Source: HGM11788 sp964654945
GTDB lineage: Bacteria; Bacillota; Clostridia; Lachnospirales; CAG-274
Assembly (NCBI GenBank): GCA_964654945.1
Contig: CAZZLN010000042.1
Coordinates: 1 to 18,267, forward strand
Direction: 5' to 3'
DNA: 18,267 nt
In this document: piece by piece, positions 15,788 to 18,267 of the stretch
Numbering within the stretch: position 1 is the stretch's first letter
Layout: each line of letters starts with the position of its first letter
Notes under the pieces: model-generated
What the model was told of the DNA's origin: nothing
Databases searched by the model: none
Seen by the model: only the letters and a program-made list of their open reading frames with translations
Made by a program: the position numbers and the translations under genes

Positions 15788-18088
15788 TTATACTAAACTG
15801 TTGCTTAATACTTCATTCATACCTTCTGCAAGTACAAATTCCATATTTTCTTTGCCATATTCCGGAATTTCATCAAGGTCAGAAGCATTATCTATTGGAA
15901 TAATGACTTTCCTGACACCTGCTCTTTTTGCAGCAAGCACCTTTTCTTTAAGACCTCCTATTGGCATTACACGCCCTCTTATGCTTATTTCGCCGGTCAT
16001 TGCAATATCGGCTCTGACAGGCTTATGGGTCATAGCAGAAACCATAGCCGTTGCCATAGTTATACCTGCTGACGGACCATCTTTAGGAGTAGCCCCTTCC
16101 GGTATATGAATATGCACATCAGTATTTTCAAAATCCAAATCCACACCAAGATTATCGGCATTAGCTCTGATATAGCTTAAAGCTGCATTATAGCTTTCCT
16201 CCATAACCTTGCCAACATTACCTGTAATTTTGAAATTACCTTTTCCTTTTAATACGTTTACTTCAATGCTAAGAGTAGTGCCTCCAACAGAAGTCCATGC
16301 AAGACCTCTGCATATACCAACCTCATTTTTAGCATTTATAGTTTCAGGTTTGAAAATCTTTCTGCCTAAAAATTCTTCAAGATTTTTTGTTGATACTGTT
16401 ATAGGCGAATTATCAGTAATCTGCTGTTTAACAGCTTTTCTGCATATTTTGCCTATAAGCCTTTCAAGGGTTCTCACACCTGCTTCTCTTGTGTAGCTTT
16501 CGATTATCTGTTCAATTGCGGCAGTTCTTATTTTAAGCCTGCTTTTTGTAAGACCGTTTTCCTTTAACTGTTTAGGAAACAAATAGTCCTCGGCAATTCT
16601 AAGCTTTTCTTCGGCAGTATAGCTTGAAATCTCAATAATTTCAAGTCTGTCACGAAGAGGTCCCTGAATAGTATCAAGGCTGTTTGCAGTACATACAAAA
16701 AGGCATTTGCTTAAATCATAAGGCATTTCAATATAGTTATCTCTGAAATTTACATTCTGCTCACCGTCAAGAACTTCAAGAAATGCTGCGGCAGGGTCAC
16801 CCTTATAATCTTTGCCGATTTTGTCTATTTCATCAAGAAGAATAAGAGGATTGGAACTGCCTGCCTGCTTCATTGCATTTATAATTCTTCCGGGCATAGC
16901 TCCAAGATAAGTTCTTCTGTGTCCCCTTATTTCGGCTTCATCACTGATACCGCCAAGACTTAACCTTACATATTTTCTGCCAAGAGCTCTTGCCATACTT
17001 TTTGCAATAGAGGTTTTGCCAACACCGGGAGGCCCTACAAGACAGAGTATAGGGGCATGAGGGTTTTCAATCTGTTTTCTTACTGCAAGATATTCTATAA
17101 TTCTTTCTTTGACTTTTTCAAGTCCGTAATGGTCTTTGTTTAAAATTTGCTCAGCCTTTTTAAGGGATTTGGCTTCCTTTGTCATTTTGCCCCAAGGCAA
17201 AGAAAGAACATTGTCAATGTAATCTCTTATGACTGACCCCTCTTGGGAAGCCTGATTGCTTCTTTTAAGCCTGTCAAATTCCTTTTCCAGCTTATCTACG
17301 GCATACTCAGGCATTTTCAATTGCTTCATTTTTTCTCTGTAACCTGAAATTTCTTCACCTACGCCGCTTTTATCACCAAGCTCCTCATTAATAGCTTTTA
17401 ATTCTTCTCTGAGAAAATACTCTTTTTGAGATTCTTCCATATTTTCTCTTGCTTTTAACATAATATCATTTTTGACATTAGCTCTGTGAATTTCTTTTTC
17501 CATTAATTTAATGGTAAGCATAGCTCTTTCATAAATATCAGTTTCTTCAAGAACATCTCTTTTATCTCTGAAATTTTTAACAAGCTTATCAGTGAGCTTA
17601 TCACATATGACGCCAAGTTCACCGGTTTTCTTTAAATCATTTATAAGAGCAGGCTGAAGCACAGGCATAATACCTCTGTATTTATCAAAAAGCTCTTTTA
17701 ATATTTCAATTGAAGCTTCAATTTTTTCCTGAGCTTCGCTGTTAAATTCAACTATAGGTTCAATTTGAGCCAGTGAAAAATCGCTGTGCTTTTGAACGGA
17801 ATCAATAAAACATCTTTCTGTACAGCCCACAGACATTTTAACTGCTCCGTCAAGTCCTCTCATTGCACTTTTAATTCTTCCTATAGTACCAATTCTGTAT
17901 ATGTTGTTTTCTCTTATACCATCATCGTATGATTTGGCATTAACGATTACAACATAGTTGTCAGCACCCATAGCTGCCTTAACGGCCTCTATAAACTCAT
18001 CATTTTCTATATTTATAGTATAGCTGCATTTAGGAAAGGCAACTATATCTTCTAATAATAAAATAGGCATATATCTCTTATTATCCAT
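15788..18088 (-). CDS. lon: ATP-dependent protease Lon (LonA)
   Basis: Lon is a hexameric cytosolic AAA+ serine protease that removes damaged and short-lived regulatory proteins. The 766 residues comprise the N-terminal substrate-recognition domain (about 1-200), a coiled-coil helical region (about 200-300, with EYFLREELKAINEELG) and an AAA+ module. The module has Walker A GPPGVGKTS (352-360), Walker B LILLDEID (415-422) and sensor residues. The protease domain carries catalytic Ser673 in PKDGPSAG and Lys716 in GGLKEK, spaced 43 residues apart as in E. coli Lon. No membrane segment is present, so it is LonA rather than LonB. AGAGGTG precedes the start. No CIRCE element or CtsR heptad repeat is visible upstream. 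Instead a 143-nt repeat copy begins 36 bases before the start codon. Confidence 0.97.
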   Translation of the reverse strand: MDNKRYMPILLLEDIVAFPKCSYTINIENDEFIEAVKAAMGADNYVVIVNAKSYDDGIRENNIYRIGTIGRIKSAMRGLDGAVKMSVGCTERCFIDSVQKHSDFSLAQIEPIVEFNSEAQEKIEASIEILKELFDKYRGIMPVLQPALINDLKKTGELGVICDKLTDKLVKNFRDKRDVLEETDIYERAMLTIKLMEKEIHRANVKNDIMLKARENMEESQKEYFLREELKAINEELGDKSGVGEEISGYREKMKQLKMPEYAVDKLEKEFDRLKRSNQASQEGSVIRDYIDNVLSLPWGKMTKEAKSLKKAEQILNKDHYGLEKVKERIIEYLAVRKQIENPHAPILCLVGPPGVGKTSIAKSMARALGRKYVRLSLGGISDEAEIRGHRRTYLGAMPGRIINAMKQAGSSNPLILLDEIDKIGKDYKGDPAAAFLEVLDGEQNVNFRDNYIEMPYDLSKCLFVCTANSLDTIQGPLRDRLEIIEISSYTAEEKLRIAEDYLFPKQLKENGLTKSRLKIRTAAIEQIIESYTREAGVRTLERLIGKICRKAVKQQITDNSPITVSTKNLEEFLGRKIFKPETINAKNEVGICRGLAWTSVGGTTLSIEVNVLKGKGNFKITGNVGKVMEESYNAALSYIRANADNLGVDLDFENTDVHIHIPEGATPKDGPSAGITMATAMVSAMTHKPVRADIAMTGEISIRGRVMPIGGLKEKVLAAKRAGVRKVIIPIDNASDLDEIPEYGKENMEFVLAEGMNEVLSNSLV

Positions 18089-18124
18089 ATTAAAACACCT
18101 CTTTTCAAACTACTGAAATATAAT

Positions 18125-18267
18125 AAATTCAATAATGACTTGGCATTATTGTGCGGCGTGTGTGTCAGCTTTGCTGACATATTCCTTTACACACGCCTGC
18201 AATTTTGCCGACGGCTTAATCTTCAGAACTTTTGCTTCGCAAAAGCCGACCTGACGGTCGTCCGATA
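18125..18267 (-). repeat. 143-nt multi-hairpin dispersed repeat, copy 2 (upstream of lon)
   Basis: This is the reverse complement of copy 1 at 9-151, with nine differences by eye. The GTCAGC/GCTGAC and GGCGTGTG stems are unchanged, and the latter gains a pair (C to T at the position facing A). The CTTTTGC/GCAAAAG stem is intact with its loop changed from AAA to GAA, and GCC/GGC keeps its arms while the loop changes from TAC to GTC. One change (G to T) shortens the last stem to AATAATG/CATTATT. The element is oriented toward lon just as copy 1 is toward uvrB. It reaches the last base of the window, so its outer end may be cut off. Confidence 0.9.

Noticed and set aside
16209..16496. Plus-strand open frames opposite lon
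   Set aside because: They are antisense to conserved Lon coding sequence, with no SD and no recognisable domains.
18089..18130. CIRCE or CtsR heat-shock operator upstream of lon
   Set aside because: No TTAGCACTC/GAGTGCTAA or GGTCAAA-type direct repeats are visible.
9..18267. A large transposon bounded by inverted terminal repeats
   Set aside because: The content is entirely core housekeeping genes in their standard order, with no transposase, integrase or resolvase. The repeats are multi-hairpin elements lying in gene leaders rather than transposon ends.

Overview
The window is an AT-rich stretch (roughly one third G+C by eye) of a low-GC Gram-positive chromosome. The gene order, a short NusA without C-terminal acidic repeats, the ylxR/ylxQ pair, strong GGAGG-type ribosome-binding sites and TTGCAA/TATAAT promoters point to Bacillota, most likely class Clostridia. 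No phylogenetic marker search was possible, so nothing finer is claimed. Almost all the protein content is core housekeeping. The less ordinary material lies in the intergenic regions.

Layout: (1) 9-151, one copy of a 143-nt multi-hairpin repeat. (2) 168-4983, uvrB-uvrA, nucleotide excision repair. (3) 4984-5335, a gap holding a small cysteine-rich ORF on the minus strand with its own RBS and terminator, a strong plus-strand promoter and a hairpin leader. (4) 5336-12987, the rimP-nusA-rnpM(ylxR)-rplGA(ylxQ)-infB-rbfA-nrnA-truB-ribF operon, tightly packed, with overlaps at rnpM/rplGA, infB/rbfA and nrnA/truB. (5) 13015-13432, rpsO with its own promoter, a structured leader and a strong terminator. 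(6) 13438-15702, a 95-nt long hairpin followed by pnp. (7) 15706-15780, a bidirectional terminator and a GC-rich hairpin between convergent genes. (8) 15788-18088, lon on the minus strand. (9) 18125-18267, a second, inverted copy of the 143-nt repeat, lying upstream of lon.

Functionally, the central operon couples transcription elongation and antitermination (NusA), 30S maturation (RimP, RbfA), initiation (IF2), RNase P modulation (RnpM), tRNA pseudouridylation (TruB), nano-RNA/pAp turnover (NrnA) and flavin cofactor synthesis (RibF). The adjacent rpsO-pnp unit makes S15 and the 3'-5' exonuclease PNPase. UvrAB and Lon at the two ends are DNA-repair and protein-quality genes. Each starts just downstream of a copy of the same repeat, in the same relative orientation.

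The most notable items are the structured dispersed repeat whose substitutions fall mostly outside its strong stems, the uncharacterised 52-residue Cys-rich ORF, and the long hairpin in front of pnp that resembles the RNase III-processed rpsO-pnp hairpins known from E. coli and Streptomyces. No clear new multi-gene system is visible.
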